Positions 35,968 to 45,028 are shown, numbered from the stretch's first letter. The stretch is 64,000 nt of DNA from Pasteurella sp030783905 (GCA_051122655.1 CP182107.1:1674001-1738000), one strand, 5' to 3'. Notes: a model not told the origin generated them from the sequence alone. Numbers and translations are program-made.

Positions 35968-36219
35968 ATGCTAAATCCGAAAAAAATAGAGCAAGTTATA
36001 CAACAAATTCAAGATTCCTTACCGCAAGGTCTTAAAGACTTGGGACAAGATGCGGAAGCAAAGCTCAAACAAACATTACAAGCCCAGTTGGCAAAACTGG
36101 ATCTTGTCACACGCGAAGAGTTTGATGTACAAACACAAGTATTAATGCGGACGCGAGAAAAATTAGTGGAATTAGAAAAGCGAGTTGATGAACTCCTTGC
36201 ACAACAAAATAAAGCATAA
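35968..36219 (+). CDS. ubiK: Ubiquinone biosynthesis accessory factor UbiK
   Basis: 83 residues, small and largely helical with a C-terminal coiled coil (LMRTREKLVELEKRVDELLAQQ), typical of UbiK (YqiC/BMFP family). In E. coli it binds UbiJ and supports aerobic ubiquinone synthesis. It is monocistronic-looking: the riboswitch leader of ribB lies divergently upstream and a USS precedes nadR downstream. Confidence 0.88.
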   Translation: MLNPKKIEQVIQQIQDSLPQGLKDLGQDAEAKLKQTLQAQLAKLDLVTREEFDVQTQVLMRTREKLVELEKRVDELLAQQNKA

Positions 36220-36238
36220 AATACCGTCTGTTGCTGAA

Positions 36239-36247
36239 AAGTGCGGT
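36239..36247 (+). repeat. DNA uptake signal core between ubiK and nadR
   Basis: Exact AAGTGCGGT in the 64-bp gap. Confidence 0.85.
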
Positions 36248-36283
36248 TTTCACTTTACCATTTCTGAATAAGAGGAAAGTATT

Positions 36284-37567
36284 ATGTCCAATTTTGCCTA
36301 CTTACAACAAAAGCGTAAGCAACTGAATTTAAAAGTTAATGAGATCTGTGCACAAGCCAATATTACACGAGCATATTTCAATCAACTGGTAAGTGGAAAA
36401 ATCAAAAACCCAAGTGCAACAAAACTCAGCGCCTTACATAAAGTGTTGCAGATCACTGAACCGAATAATAAGAAAGTCGGTGTGATTTTTGGCAAATTTT
36501 ATCCGGTTCACACTGGTCACATCAATATGATCTATGAAGCGTTTAGTAAAGTAGATGAAATACATGTCATTGTCTGTAGTGATACCGAGCGTGATTTAAA
36601 ACTCTTTTATGACAGTAAAATGAAACGCATGCCTACAGTGCAAGATCGCTTACGCTGGATGCAACAGATTTTTAAATATCAAAAAAACCAGATCTTTATT
36701 CACCACCTTGTTGAAGATGGTATTCCAAGCTATCCAAATGGCTGGGAAGCGTGGGCGTTGCAAGTCAAAAATCTCTTTAACGAGAAACATTTCAATCCGA
36801 CCGTGGTGTTCAGTAGTGAAGTACAAGATAAAGCACCTTATGAAAAGTACCTTGGTTTAGAAGTATCATTAGTGGATCCTGAACGTCGATTCTTTAACAT
36901 TTCTGCCACCAAGATCCGCAACAACCCTTTCCATTATTGGAAATTTATTCCAAAAGAAGTCCGCCCATTCTTTGCCAAGACGATTGCCATTTTAGGCGGA
37001 GAAAGTAGTGGGAAAACAGTATTAGTCAATAAATTAGCCACGGTTTTTAATACCACATCTGCTTGGGAATACGGACGGGAGTTTGTGTTTGAACAACTCG
37101 GTGGTGATGAACAAGCTATGCAATATTCCGATTATCCGCAAATGGTTTTGGGGCATCAACGCTATATTGACTATGCGGTACGTCATGCACATAAAATCGC
37201 AATCATTGATACCGATTTCATTACAACCCAAGCCTTTTGCATTCAATACGAAGGAAAAGCACATCCGTTCTTAGATTCGATGATCAAAGAGTATCCATTT
37301 GATGTCACGATTTTATTAAATAACAATACCAAATGGGTCGATGATGGCTTACGTAGTTTAGGCAATCATAAACAACGCCAACGTTTTCAACTCTTACTAA
37401 AAAAATTACTGGACAAATACAATGTGCCTTATATTGAAATTGAATCGCCAAGTTATTTAGAGCGTTATAATCAAGTCAAACAGATTGTAGAGAAAATCCT
37501 AAATGAAGAAGAAATCCCTAATTTAATTAATGATCATGGGGCAACATCCATTTTTGAGGAAGAATAA
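36284..37567 (+). CDS. nadR: NadR, NMN adenylyltransferase and ribosylnicotinamide kinase
   Basis: 427 residues in three parts. A helix-turn-helix (~1-55) contains ARAYFNQLVSGKIKNPSATKL-like sequence. The nucleotidyltransferase domain begins GVIFGKFYPVHTGH with HTGH at 76-79. The C-terminal kinase domain has Walker A GGESSGKT near 237. It phosphorylates nicotinamide riboside to NMN and converts NMN to NAD, the core of V-factor use in Pasteurellaceae. Whether the N-terminal domain represses transcription here is not known. The stop overlaps the next ATG by 1 nt. PnuC, the matching transporter, is at 55 kb. Confidence 0.95.
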   Translation: MSNFAYLQQKRKQLNLKVNEICAQANITRAYFNQLVSGKIKNPSATKLSALHKVLQITEPNNKKVGVIFGKFYPVHTGHINMIYEAFSKVDEIHVIVCSDTERDLKLFYDSKMKRMPTVQDRLRWMQQIFKYQKNQIFIHHLVEDGIPSYPNGWEAWALQVKNLFNEKHFNPTVVFSSEVQDKAPYEKYLGLEVSLVDPERRFFNISATKIRNNPFHYWKFIPKEVRPFFAKTIAILGGESSGKTVLVNKLATVFNTTSAWEYGREFVFEQLGGDEQAMQYSDYPQMVLGHQRYIDYAVRHAHKIAIIDTDFITTQAFCIQYEGKAHPFLDSMIKEYPFDVTILLNNNTKWVDDGLRSLGNHKQRQRFQLLLKKLLDKYNVPYIEIESPSYLERYNQVKQIVEKILNEEEIPNLINDHGATSIFEEE

Positions 37568-38247
37568 TGATTTTATTTGCCGGTGATCCACATGGACGTT
37601 TTGATCACCTTTACCCTTTCATCAAAGAGAGACAGGATATCGCTTTAATTATTTTAGGTGACTTACAACTCACCACCGTAGACGAATTAGAAAAACTCGC
37701 TAAACATTGTGATCTTTGGTTTATTCATGGCAATCATGACAGTAAAACAGTCGATGCGTTTGAATCCATTTGGGAGAGTGAGTGGCAATCACGTAATCTA
37801 CATGGCAAAGTAACAGAAATTCAAGGTAAAAAAATTGCAGGATTAGGTGGCGTTTTTCGTGGGCAAATATGGATGCCACCCAATAAGCCCTTATTTTTTG
37901 ATCCTATCCATTATTGCCAATATTGTTCACAAGAAAAAATATGGCGAGGTGGTGTACCATTACGCCACCGAACCTCGATCTTTCCCTCTGATATCGAAGC
38001 ATTAGAACAGCAAAAAGCCGATATTTTGATTTGCCATGAAGCTCCTAAACCGCACCCTAGCGGTTTTTCTGTGATCAATACGTTAGCACAAAAAATGCAA
38101 GTCAAGCATATTTTCCATGGTCATCATCATGAGAATTTTGATTATGACACACTAAGCGAAGAAGCGTTTAAAATTACGAATGTCGGCTTTCGTAGTTTAT
38201 GTAATATTGAGGGAGAATATTTACTACTCGGTGTTGATGATCGGTAA
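37567..38247 (+). CDS. Calcineurin-like metallophosphoesterase
   Basis: 226 residues. The N-terminal FAGDPHGRFDHL (Asp and His metal ligands), then ILGDLQ, FIHGNHDS and near the C-terminus HIFHGHHHENF give the five-block metallophosphoesterase signature. It begins within the nadR stop (TAATG), so the two are translationally coupled. The substrate is unknown; the coupling suggests a nucleotide connected with NAD metabolism, which is inference. It is not closely recognisable as a named family member. Confidence 0.8.
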   Translation: MILFAGDPHGRFDHLYPFIKERQDIALIILGDLQLTTVDELEKLAKHCDLWFIHGNHDSKTVDAFESIWESEWQSRNLHGKVTEIQGKKIAGLGGVFRGQIWMPPNKPLFFDPIHYCQYCSQEKIWRGGVPLRHRTSIFPSDIEALEQQKADILICHEAPKPHPSGFSVINTLAQKMQVKHIFHGHHHENFDYDTLSEEAFKITNVGFRSLCNIEGEYLLLGVDDR

Positions 38248-38290
38248 AGTCACTAGAATTCTTGTTTTTCCCATTAAACTTTAAAGAAAC

Positions 38291-38337
38291 AGACCGCACT
38301 TATCATGCTGAACAAAAAAGTGCGGTTTATTTTTTTC
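38291..38337 (+). terminator. Inverted USS pair forming a terminator after the phosphoesterase gene
   Basis: ACCGCACTT (38293-38301) and AAGTGCGGT (38318-38326) can pair, followed by a T-rich run. It ends the nadR-phosphoesterase transcript. Confidence 0.8.
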
Positions 38338-38418
38338 TGTTATAGCTAAATAACCGCCATTCTCGCATGAGAATTTTTAAGAAAAAGAAATTCGCGATTT
38401 CTAAAAACGAACCATAAG

Positions 38419-38448
38419 AAAACCCACTGATAAATATCAGTGGGTTTT
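38419..38448 (-). terminator. Terminator of the alpha operon (after rplQ)
   Basis: Perfect inverted repeat AAACCCACTGATA / TATCAGTGGGTTT with a very short loop, followed on the minus strand by TTTTC. It lies 40 bp past the rplQ stop; it may also act for the opposite strand. Confidence 0.85.
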
Positions 38449-38489
38449 ATCTGGAATCTAAGTTAGAAAATCTAACTTAATCTAAATGA

Positions 38490-38879
38490 TTACTCCGCAG
38501 TTGCTTCTTCAGCAGCCACTTCTGGGCGATCAACTAACTCAATGTATGCCATTGGCGCGTTATCACCTGTACGGAAACCACATTTCAAGATGCGAGTGTA
38601 ACCACCTGCACGTTGAGCAAAACGTGGACCTAATTCATTGAATAATTTAGCAACAGTTTCAATGTTGCGAGTACGAGCAAAAGCTAAACGACGATTTGCA
38701 ACGCTATCTACTTTTGCTAATGTAATTAACGGCTCAACTACACGACGTAATTCTTTAGCTTTTGGCAACGTAGTCTTGATAATTTCGTGACTAACTAAAG
38801 AGCTTGCCATATTACGGAACATCGCTTGGCGATGGCTGCTATTACGGTTTAGTTGACGACCACTCTTACGATGGCGCAT
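38490..38879 (-). CDS. rplQ: Ribosomal protein L17
   Basis: 129 residues beginning MRHRKSGRQLNRNSSHRQAM, the invariant start of bacterial L17. It is a large-subunit protein near the exit tunnel. The C-terminal tail AAEEATAE is acidic. Last gene of the alpha operon, 41 bp after rpoA, followed by a strong terminator. Confidence 0.98.
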   Translation of the reverse strand: MRHRKSGRQLNRNSSHRQAMFRNMASSLVSHEIIKTTLPKAKELRRVVEPLITLAKVDSVANRRLAFARTRNIETVAKLFNELGPRFAQRAGGYTRILKCGFRTGDNAPMAYIELVDRPEVAAEEATAE

Positions 38880-38920
38880 GACCTTATCCTTCTCAGAAAA
38901 ATCTTTAACCTATGACCAAA

Positions 38921-39910
38921 CTAGTCTTCAGCAATACTTGCTGGTGGCCAATTTTCAAGGCGCATACCTAGTGATAAGCCGCGTGAAGCAAGAACGTCTT
39001 TAATTTCAGTAAGTGATTTCTTACCAAGATTAGGCGTTTTTAATAACTCAACTTCAGTACGCTGTACTAAATCACCGATATAGTGAATTGTTTCTGCTTT
39101 CAAACAGTTAGCAGAACGAACTGTCAACTCTAAGTCATCAACAGGACGCAACAGAATTGGATCGAATTCTGGTTTTTCTTCCTTAACTTCTGGTTGACGA
39201 ACATCACGCAAATCAACGAACGCATCTAGTTGCTCTGCTAAAATTGTTGCTGCACGACGAATTGCTTCTTCTGGATCAATAGTACCGTTAGTTTCCAATT
39301 CAATCACTAACTTATCTAAGTCAGTGCGTTGTTCAACGCGCGCTGCTTCAACATTATAAGCAATACGGTCTACTGGACTGTAACAAGCATCTACTAATAG
39401 ACGACCAATTGGTCTTTCTTCATCTTGAGCATGCACACGCGCTGATGCGGGTACATAACCTCTACCACGTTGAACGCGAATACGCATATTAATTGATGCG
39501 CTTTCGTCAGTCAAATGGCAAATAACGTGCTCAGGATTAACGATTTCAACATCTCCATCATGGGTGATGTCAGCTGCAACAACAGGGCCAATTCCAGATT
39601 TGTTTAATGTCAGAAATACATCATCTTTATTCTGAACTTTAACCGCTAGGCCTTTTAAGTTTAGAAGTACTTCAAGAATATCTTCCTGAACCCCTTCTTT
39701 ACTGCTGTATTCGTGCAATACGCCATCAATTTCTACTTCAGTTACAGCACAACCTGGCATTGAAGATAGAAGAATACGACGCAATGCATTACCTAAAGTG
39801 TGGCCGAATCCACGCTCTAACGGTTCTAAGATCACTTTAGCATGAGTTGAGCTAATTTGCTCAATATCAACTAAGCGTGGCTTTAAAAATTCTGTAACAG
39901 AACCCTGCAT
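38921..39910 (-). CDS. rpoA: RNA polymerase alpha subunit
   Basis: 329 residues, same length as E. coli alpha. The N-terminal assembly domain begins MQGSVTEFLKPRLVDIEQIS; the C-terminal domain has the UP-element and activator-contact helices (RSANCLKAETIHYIGDLVQRTEVELLKTPNLGKKSLTEI). It is encoded between rpsD and rplQ in the standard alpha operon order. Confidence 0.98.
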   Translation of the reverse strand: MQGSVTEFLKPRLVDIEQISSTHAKVILEPLERGFGHTLGNALRRILLSSMPGCAVTEVEIDGVLHEYSSKEGVQEDILEVLLNLKGLAVKVQNKDDVFLTLNKSGIGPVVAADITHDGDVEIVNPEHVICHLTDESASINMRIRVQRGRGYVPASARVHAQDEERPIGRLLVDACYSPVDRIAYNVEAARVEQRTDLDKLVIELETNGTIDPEEAIRRAATILAEQLDAFVDLRDVRQPEVKEEKPEFDPILLRPVDDLELTVRSANCLKAETIHYIGDLVQRTEVELLKTPNLGKKSLTEIKDVLASRGLSLGMRLENWPPASIAED

Positions 39911-39942
39911 TTTATCCTCTCTTTGCTTCTAAGCTTTAACTA

Positions 39943-40563
39943 TTATTTAGAGTAAAGCTCAACGATCAGATGTTCGTTAATGTCTGCTGATAAATCAGAA
40001 CGTTCAGGAACACGTTTGAACACACCTTCCATTTTAGCAGCATCAACTTCTAACCAAGTTGGTTTTTCTCTTTGTTCTGCTAATTCTAATGATGCTTTAA
40101 TACGTGCTTGTTTTTTAGATTTCTCACGAACAGCAACTACATCATTAACTGAAACTTGGAATGATGGGATATTAACAACACGACCATTTACAACAATCGC
40201 TTTGTGACTCACCAACTGGCGAGCTTCAGCACGAGTTGCAGCAAAGCCCATGCGATAAACAACGTTATCCAATCTACCTTCCAATAATACTAGTAAGTTT
40301 TCACCAGTATTACCTTTTAAGCGGTTTGCTTCTTTATAATAATTACGGAATTGACGTTCTAAGATACCGTAAATACGACGAACTTTTTGTTTTTCACGTA
40401 ATTGACTACCATAGTCAGATAAACGCGGTTTACGAGCACCGTGTTGACCTGGTGCGGTATCAATTTTACATTTTGATTCAATCGCGCGCACACCTGACTT
40501 AAGGAATAAGTCAGTGCCTTCACGACGGCTTAGCTTGAGCTTAGGACCCAAATATCTTGCCAT
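39943..40563 (-). CDS. rpsD: Ribosomal protein S4
   Basis: 206 residues, starts MARYLGPKLKLSRREGTDLFLKSG and contains the S4 RNA-binding domain (ENLLVLLEGRLDNVVYRMGFAATRAEARQLVSHKAI). It nucleates 30S assembly and in E. coli represses the alpha operon by binding the rpsM leader, a structure preserved here. Confidence 0.98.
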   Translation of the reverse strand: MARYLGPKLKLSRREGTDLFLKSGVRAIESKCKIDTAPGQHGARKPRLSDYGSQLREKQKVRRIYGILERQFRNYYKEANRLKGNTGENLLVLLEGRLDNVVYRMGFAATRAEARQLVSHKAIVVNGRVVNIPSFQVSVNDVVAVREKSKKQARIKASLELAEQREKPTWLEVDAAKMEGVFKRVPERSDLSADINEHLIVELYSK

Positions 40564-40592
40564 TTTCTTTCTCCAACTATCCTATGACGCCA

Positions 40593-40982
40593 TTAAACAC
40601 GACGTTTTTTCGGTGGACGACAACCGTTATGAGGAATCGGAGTCACATCAGTAATATTCGTAATACGGAAACCCGCTGCATTTAATGCACGAATAGTAGA
40701 CTCACGACCAGGACCAGGTCCTTTCACCATAACTTCCAAGTTCTTTAAGCCGAATTCTTTTACAACTTCAGCACAACGTTCAGCAGCAACTTGTGCGGCA
40801 AACGGGGTAGATTTACGAGAACCACGGAAACCTGAACCACCTGCTGTTGCCCATGCAAGAGCATTGCCTTGGCGGTCAGTAATAGTAACGATTGTATTAT
40901 TGAAAGATGCGTGGATATGCGCTACGCCATCTACAACTTGTTTTTTTACACGTTTACGTGCACGAACTGGTGTTTTAGCCAT
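40593..40982 (-). CDS. rpsK: Ribosomal protein S11
   Basis: 129 residues with the S11 core HIHASFNNTIVTITDRQGNALAWATAGGSGFRGSRKSTPFAAQ and the C-terminal PHNGCRPPKKRRV. A 30S platform protein. It lies 16 bp downstream of rpsM and 29 bp upstream of rpsD. Confidence 0.98.
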   Translation of the reverse strand: MAKTPVRARKRVKKQVVDGVAHIHASFNNTIVTITDRQGNALAWATAGGSGFRGSRKSTPFAAQVAAERCAEVVKEFGLKNLEVMVKGPGPGRESTIRALNAAGFRITNITDVTPIPHNGCRPPKKRRV

Positions 40983-40998
40983 TTTACCTTACCCCGAC

Positions 40999-41355
40999 TT
41001 ATTTCTTGATCGGCTTACGAGGACCCTTACGGGTACGCGCATTAGTTTTAGTACGTTGACCACGTACCGGTAAACCACGACGATGACGTAAACCACGATA
41101 ACAACCTAAGTCTAATAGACGTTTGATGTTTAGTGTTACTTCACGACGCAAGTCACCTTCAACGGTAAATTTACCAACTTCGTCACGCAGTTTATCAATC
41201 TGCTCTTCAGACAATTCGCTGATCTTAACATCTTCGGCAATACCTGTTGCAGCACAAATTGCTTGTGCGCGAGTTTTACCGATACCATAAATTGCAGTTA
41301 AAGCGATTACAGTGTGTTTATGATCAGGAATGTTAATGCCTGCAATACGGGCCAC
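40999..41355 (-). CDS. rpsM: Ribosomal protein S13 (GTG start)
   Basis: 118 residues, MARIAGINIPDHKHTVIALTAIYGIG and C-terminal RGQRTKTNARTRKGPRKPIKK. A 30S head protein contacting the P-site tRNA. The start codon is GTG at 41355, as in E. coli, and lies inside the S4-binding leader structure. First gene of the alpha operon. Confidence 0.98.
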   Translation of the reverse strand: MARIAGINIPDHKHTVIALTAIYGIGKTRAQAICAATGIAEDVKISELSEEQIDKLRDEVGKFTVEGDLRREVTLNIKRLLDLGCYRGLRHRRGLPVRGQRTKTNARTRKGPRKPIKK

Positions 41356-41434
41356 TATGCACTCCTATTATTTTAACTAAGTTGACACTTTGATCTTGAA
41401 AAGCCCGTTTTCAGGATACTCAAACAAAGTGTCA
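41351..41434 (-). ncRNA. Alpha-operon leader, S4-binding pseudoknot
   Basis: The minus strand reads GAGTATCCTGAAAACGGGCT followed by TTTCA, framed by a 10-bp stem TGACACTTTG / CAAAGTGTCA (41383-41392, 41425-41434), and then AGGAGTGCATAGTG at the rpsM start. This closely matches the E. coli alpha operon ribosome-binding-site pseudoknot through which S4 represses translation. Confidence 0.88.
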
Positions 41435-41449
41435 AGGACATAAATGAGC

Positions 41450-41468
41450 TGAGCAGTATAACTGCTCA
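41450..41468 (-). terminator. Hairpin between rpmJ and the alpha leader
   Basis: 8-bp stem TGAGCAGT / ACTGCTCA with a 3-nt loop. No T run follows, so it is more likely part of the leader fold or a processing site than a full terminator. E. coli has a comparable hairpin in the same place. Confidence 0.55.
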
Positions 41469-41496
41469 ACTGGTTCTTTGCAAGAAAAAATATCAA

Positions 41497-41610
41497 TTAA
41501 CCTTGACGTTGTTTATGTTTAGGGTCGCTACAAAGTACACGAACAACACCTTCACGTTTAACAATTTTACAGTTACGACATAGTTTCTTCACGGAAGCAC
41601 GAACTTTCAT
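41497..41610 (-). CDS. rpmJ: Ribosomal protein L36
   Basis: 37 residues read directly on the minus strand: starts MKVRASVKKLCRNCKIVKRE and ends SDPKHKQRQG. It has the C-X2-C ... C ... H zinc-binding pattern of the zinc-containing L36 form. It lies between secY and rpsM, its usual place at the end of the spc operon. Confidence 0.97.
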   Translation of the reverse strand: MKVRASVKKLCRNCKIVKREGVVRVLCSDPKHKQRQG

Positions 41611-41638
41611 TGCTTATCCCTTTTATTTAATGGACAGA

Positions 41639-42964
41639 TTACTGTCCGAAACCTTTAAGGTTTGCTTTCTTCAGCGCAGATTCATATTTTGTCGACATCA
41701 AATGACTTTGAACCTGAGCGATGAAATCCATAATTACTACGACAACAATCAGAAGAGAGGTTCCACCAAAGTAGAACTGCACATTCCATGCTGATGTCAT
41801 CACGTAAGGAACCAAACACACGAATGTAATATACAAGCCACCAATTAAGGTTAAGCGAGTCATGATTTTATCAATATAACGTGATGTTTGTTCACCTGGT
41901 CTAATTCCTGGTATAAATGCACCAGATTTTTTCAAATTATCCGCTGTATCACGAGGATTATATTGCATTGCGGTATAGAAAAAACTAAAGAAAATGATCG
42001 CTACGGCATAAACAAGCAAATAAAGTGGTTGACCTGGATGCAATAACATTGATAGATCTGTTAACCATTCTAAGCTCGATCCCTCACCAAGCCACTGCGC
42101 TAATGTTGCAGGGAATAAAATAATACTTGATGCGAAAATTGCTGGAATCACACCCGCCATATTCACTTTTAATGGTAAGTGCGTTGAATGTCCACCTAAA
42201 ATCTGACGACCTTGTTGGCGCTTAGCATATTCAACTTTAATTCTTCTCTGCCCTCTTTCAACAAAGACGACAAAATATGTGACAGCAAATACAATAACGG
42301 CGATCAATAAGAGAACTAATAGATGCATTTGACCTTGGCGAGTTTGCTCAATTGTTTGCCCAATCGCAGATGGTAAACCTGCAACAATACCCGCAAAAAT
42401 AATCAAAGAGATACCATTACCAATACCACGTTCTGTAATTTGCTCACCTAACCACATTAAGAACATTGTTCCTGTGACAAGGCTAATAACTGCAGCAAAA
42501 TAGAAACTAAATCCTACGTTAGGTACAAGTCCCGGTAGCATATTAGGTAAGCCTGTTGAAATACCAACCGCCTGTAATGTCGCAAGGACTAACGTTGAAT
42601 AACGCGTGTATTTACTGATTTTACGACGTCCAGCCTCACCCTCTTTTTTTAGTTCTGCAAGTGCAGGATGAACCGTAGTCAATAGTTGGATGATAATCGA
42701 TGCTGAAATATACGGCATGATACCTAACGCAAAAATTGACGCACGGCTCAATGCACCACCAGAGAACATGTTAAACATATCAATGATGGTGCCTTTTTGT
42801 TGTTCAATTAATTGAGCTAACACGGCCGCATCAATACCAGGAACCGGAATGAAAGAACCAATACGGAACACAATAAGTGCGCCTAATACAAATAATAATC
42901 TGCTTTTAAGTTCACCTGTACCGCTTTGAGTACTTCTACTTTGATAACCTGGTTGCTTAGCCAT
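41639..42964 (-). CDS. secY: Protein translocase subunit SecY
   Basis: 441 residues with ten membrane segments, as in E. coli (443). It forms the protein-conducting channel with SecE and SecG. GSFIPVPGIDAAVLAQ, the plug region, EQITERGIGNGISLIIFAGIVAG and the cytoplasmic loop VEYAKRQQGRQ are conserved. It is 7 bp downstream of rplO. Confidence 0.98.
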   Translation of the reverse strand: MAKQPGYQSRSTQSGTGELKSRLLFVLGALIVFRIGSFIPVPGIDAAVLAQLIEQQKGTIIDMFNMFSGGALSRASIFALGIMPYISASIIIQLLTTVHPALAELKKEGEAGRRKISKYTRYSTLVLATLQAVGISTGLPNMLPGLVPNVGFSFYFAAVISLVTGTMFLMWLGEQITERGIGNGISLIIFAGIVAGLPSAIGQTIEQTRQGQMHLLVLLLIAVIVFAVTYFVVFVERGQRRIKVEYAKRQQGRQILGGHSTHLPLKVNMAGVIPAIFASSIILFPATLAQWLGEGSSLEWLTDLSMLLHPGQPLYLLVYAVAIIFFSFFYTAMQYNPRDTADNLKKSGAFIPGIRPGEQTSRYIDKIMTRLTLIGGLYITFVCLVPYVMTSAWNVQFYFGGTSLLIVVVVIMDFIAQVQSHLMSTKYESALKKANLKGFGQ

Positions 42965-42971
42965 TTATTTA

Positions 42972-43406
42972 TTATTCCTCAACTGAACCGCCAGCAGCTT
43001 CAATTGCTGCTTTAGCTCCTTTAGTTACGCGTAAACCACGAACAACTACTGCACCTTTTACTTCACCTGCCAAAATAACTTTAGCAAATTGAATGTCTTT
43101 AGTTAGAATGTTCGCTGCTTTTAATGATTCTAAAGTTACTACGCCACCTTCCACTTTGGCTAAATCATTCAAACGAACTTCTGCAGTCACTGCAGCTTTC
43201 ATTGAAGTAAAACCAAATTTTGGTAAACGACGATATAAAGGCATCTGACCACCCTCGAAACCGCGACGAACACCGCCACCAGTACGAGATTTTTGACCTT
43301 TGTGACCACGACCACCTGTTTTACCTAAACCAGAACCAATACCGCGACCTAAACGTTTAGCACTATGCTTAGCGCCTTCAGCTGGTGATAGAGTATTTAA
43401 ACGCAT
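42972..43406 (-). CDS. rplO: Ribosomal protein L15
   Basis: 144 residues, MRLNTLSPAEGAKHSAKRLGRGIGSG and the Gly/Arg-rich segment GKTGGRGHKGQKSRTGGGVRRGFEGGQMPLYRRLPKFGF. A late assembly 50S protein, 4 bp downstream of rpmD. Confidence 0.98.
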   Translation of the reverse strand: MRLNTLSPAEGAKHSAKRLGRGIGSGLGKTGGRGHKGQKSRTGGGVRRGFEGGQMPLYRRLPKFGFTSMKAAVTAEVRLNDLAKVEGGVVTLESLKAANILTKDIQFAKVILAGEVKGAVVVRGLRVTKGAKAAIEAAGGSVEE

Positions 43407-43410
43407 TCTA

Positions 43411-43590
43411 TTACTCCTCCACTTTAACCATGTATGAAACTTGGTTAATCATACCACGTACTGCTGGAGTATCGATTAACTCAACAGTATGATGCATATG
43501 GCGAAGACCAAGACCACGCAATGTAGCTTTATGCTTCGGTAAACGAGCAATCGAACTACGAACTTGAGTTACTTTAATAGTTTTAGCCAT
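43411..43590 (-). CDS. rpmD: Ribosomal protein L30
   Basis: 59 residues from the ATG at 43590 ([21 protein letters not shown]); an upstream in-frame start two codons earlier overlaps the rpsE stop and lacks family support. Usual length and position between rpsE and rplO. Confidence 0.97.
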
Positions 43591-43596
43591 TATCAA

Positions 43597-44097
43597 TTAC
43601 CCCAAGATTTCATCAACGGTTTTGCCACGTTTTGCAGCAACCATTTCTGGTGATTTCATATTTGCTAGTGCATCAATAGTTGCACGAACAACGTTAATTG
43701 GGTTGGTTGAACCATAAGCTTTAGAAAGAACGTTACGAACACCTGCCACTTCTAATACTGCACGCATTGCACCACCTGCGATGATACCTGTACCTTCGCT
43801 GGCTGGTTGCATAAATACGCGAGAACCCGTATGTGCACCTTTAATTGGATGTTGTAATGTACCTTCATTTAAAGCTACATTGATCATATTGCGACGTGCT
43901 TTTTCCATCGCTTTTTGGATCGCTGCCGGAACTTCGCGCGCTTTACCATAACCAAAACCTACGCGACCGTTACCATCACCTACTACAGTTAATGCAGTAA
44001 AGCTCATAATACGACCACCTTTAACAGTTTTTGATACACGGTTTACCGCGATTAGCTTCTCTTGCAGTTCACCAGCTTGTTTTTCGATGTTTGCCAT
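43597..44097 (-). CDS. rpsE: Ribosomal protein S5
   Basis: 166 residues, same as E. coli, with the S5 signature GGRIMSFTALTVVGDGNGRVGFGYGKAREVPAAIQKA. It is important for decoding accuracy in the 30S subunit. In the spc operon after rplR. Confidence 0.98.
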   Translation of the reverse strand: MANIEKQAGELQEKLIAVNRVSKTVKGGRIMSFTALTVVGDGNGRVGFGYGKAREVPAAIQKAMEKARRNMINVALNEGTLQHPIKGAHTGSRVFMQPASEGTGIIAGGAMRAVLEVAGVRNVLSKAYGSTNPINVVRATIDALANMKSPEMVAAKRGKTVDEILG

Positions 44098-44112
44098 CTC
44101 AAATTACCTCTA

Positions 44113-44466
44113 TTAGAACTGTAGACCAGCTTCACGGGCTGCATCCGCTAAAGTTTGGACACGACCATGATATTTAAAACCAGAACGATCAAAAGCAACG
44201 TCTTTAACGCCTTTTGCTAATGCTCTTTCTGCAACAACTTTACCAACGACTGCTGCTGCATCTTTATTTCCGGTATATTTCACTTGCTCACTAATTACTT
44301 TTTCAACAGTTGAAGCAGCGGCAAGAACTTCTGAACCGTTCGGTGCAATCACTTGTGCATAGATATGACGTGGAGTGCGGTGAATAACTAAACGCGTTAC
44401 ACCCTGCTCTCTCATCATATGACGTGCACGAGTTGCACGACGGATACGAGCTGATTTCTTATCCAT
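44113..44466 (-). CDS. rplR: Ribosomal protein L18
   Basis: 117 residues, MDKKSARIRRATRARHMMREQGVTRLVIHRTPRHIYAQ and C-terminal YHGRVQTLADAAREAGLQF. A 5S rRNA-binding protein. Standard position between rplF and rpsE. Confidence 0.98.
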   Translation of the reverse strand: MDKKSARIRRATRARHMMREQGVTRLVIHRTPRHIYAQVIAPNGSEVLAAASTVEKVISEQVKYTGNKDAAAVVGKVVAERALAKGVKDVAFDRSGFKYHGRVQTLADAAREAGLQF

Positions 44467-44479
44467 AGTGTTACCTTAA

Positions 44480-45013
44480 TTATTTTTTCTTAGCCTCTTT
44501 GATACGTACCACTTCATCAGCGTAACGTACCCCTTTACCTTTATAAGGCTCAGGACGGCGATAAGCACGAATATCTGCAGCAACTTGACCGATTAGCTGC
44601 TTGTCTGCACCTTTCAACACGATTTCGGTTTGAGATGGACATTCAGCTGTAATACCTGCTGGTAAAGCGTGCTCCACAGGGTGAGAGAAACCTAAACTTA
44701 AAGCAACTGCATTGCCTTTAATTTGTGCTCTGTAACCTACACCCACCAATTGTAACTTCTTAGTGAAGCCTTCAGTAACACCGATAACCATTGCGTTAAC
44801 TAATGCACGTGCAGTTCCTGCTTGCGCATCTGCTCCAACAATGCCTTCACGTGGAGAAAAAGTTAATTCGTTATTATCTTGTTTAACTTCGACTGCGTTA
44901 TGAATGGTACGAGATAACTCGCCATTTTTTCCTTTAACTGTTAGTAGCTGACCGTCAAGTTTTACCTCAACGCCGGCAGGAATACTAACAGGTGCTTTTG
45001 CAACACGAGACAT
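44480..45013 (-). CDS. rplF: Ribosomal protein L6
   Basis: 177 residues, MSRVAKAPVSIPAGVEVKLDG and the signature PEPYKGKGVRYADEVVRIKEAKKK at the C-terminus. A 50S protein near the factor-binding site. 15 bp downstream of rpsH. Confidence 0.98.
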   Translation of the reverse strand: MSRVAKAPVSIPAGVEVKLDGQLLTVKGKNGELSRTIHNAVEVKQDNNELTFSPREGIVGADAQAGTARALVNAMVIGVTEGFTKKLQLVGVGYRAQIKGNAVALSLGFSHPVEHALPAGITAECPSQTEIVLKGADKQLIGQVAADIRAYRRPEPYKGKGVRYADEVVRIKEAKKK

Positions 45014-45028
45014 TTTCCTACCTCTCTA

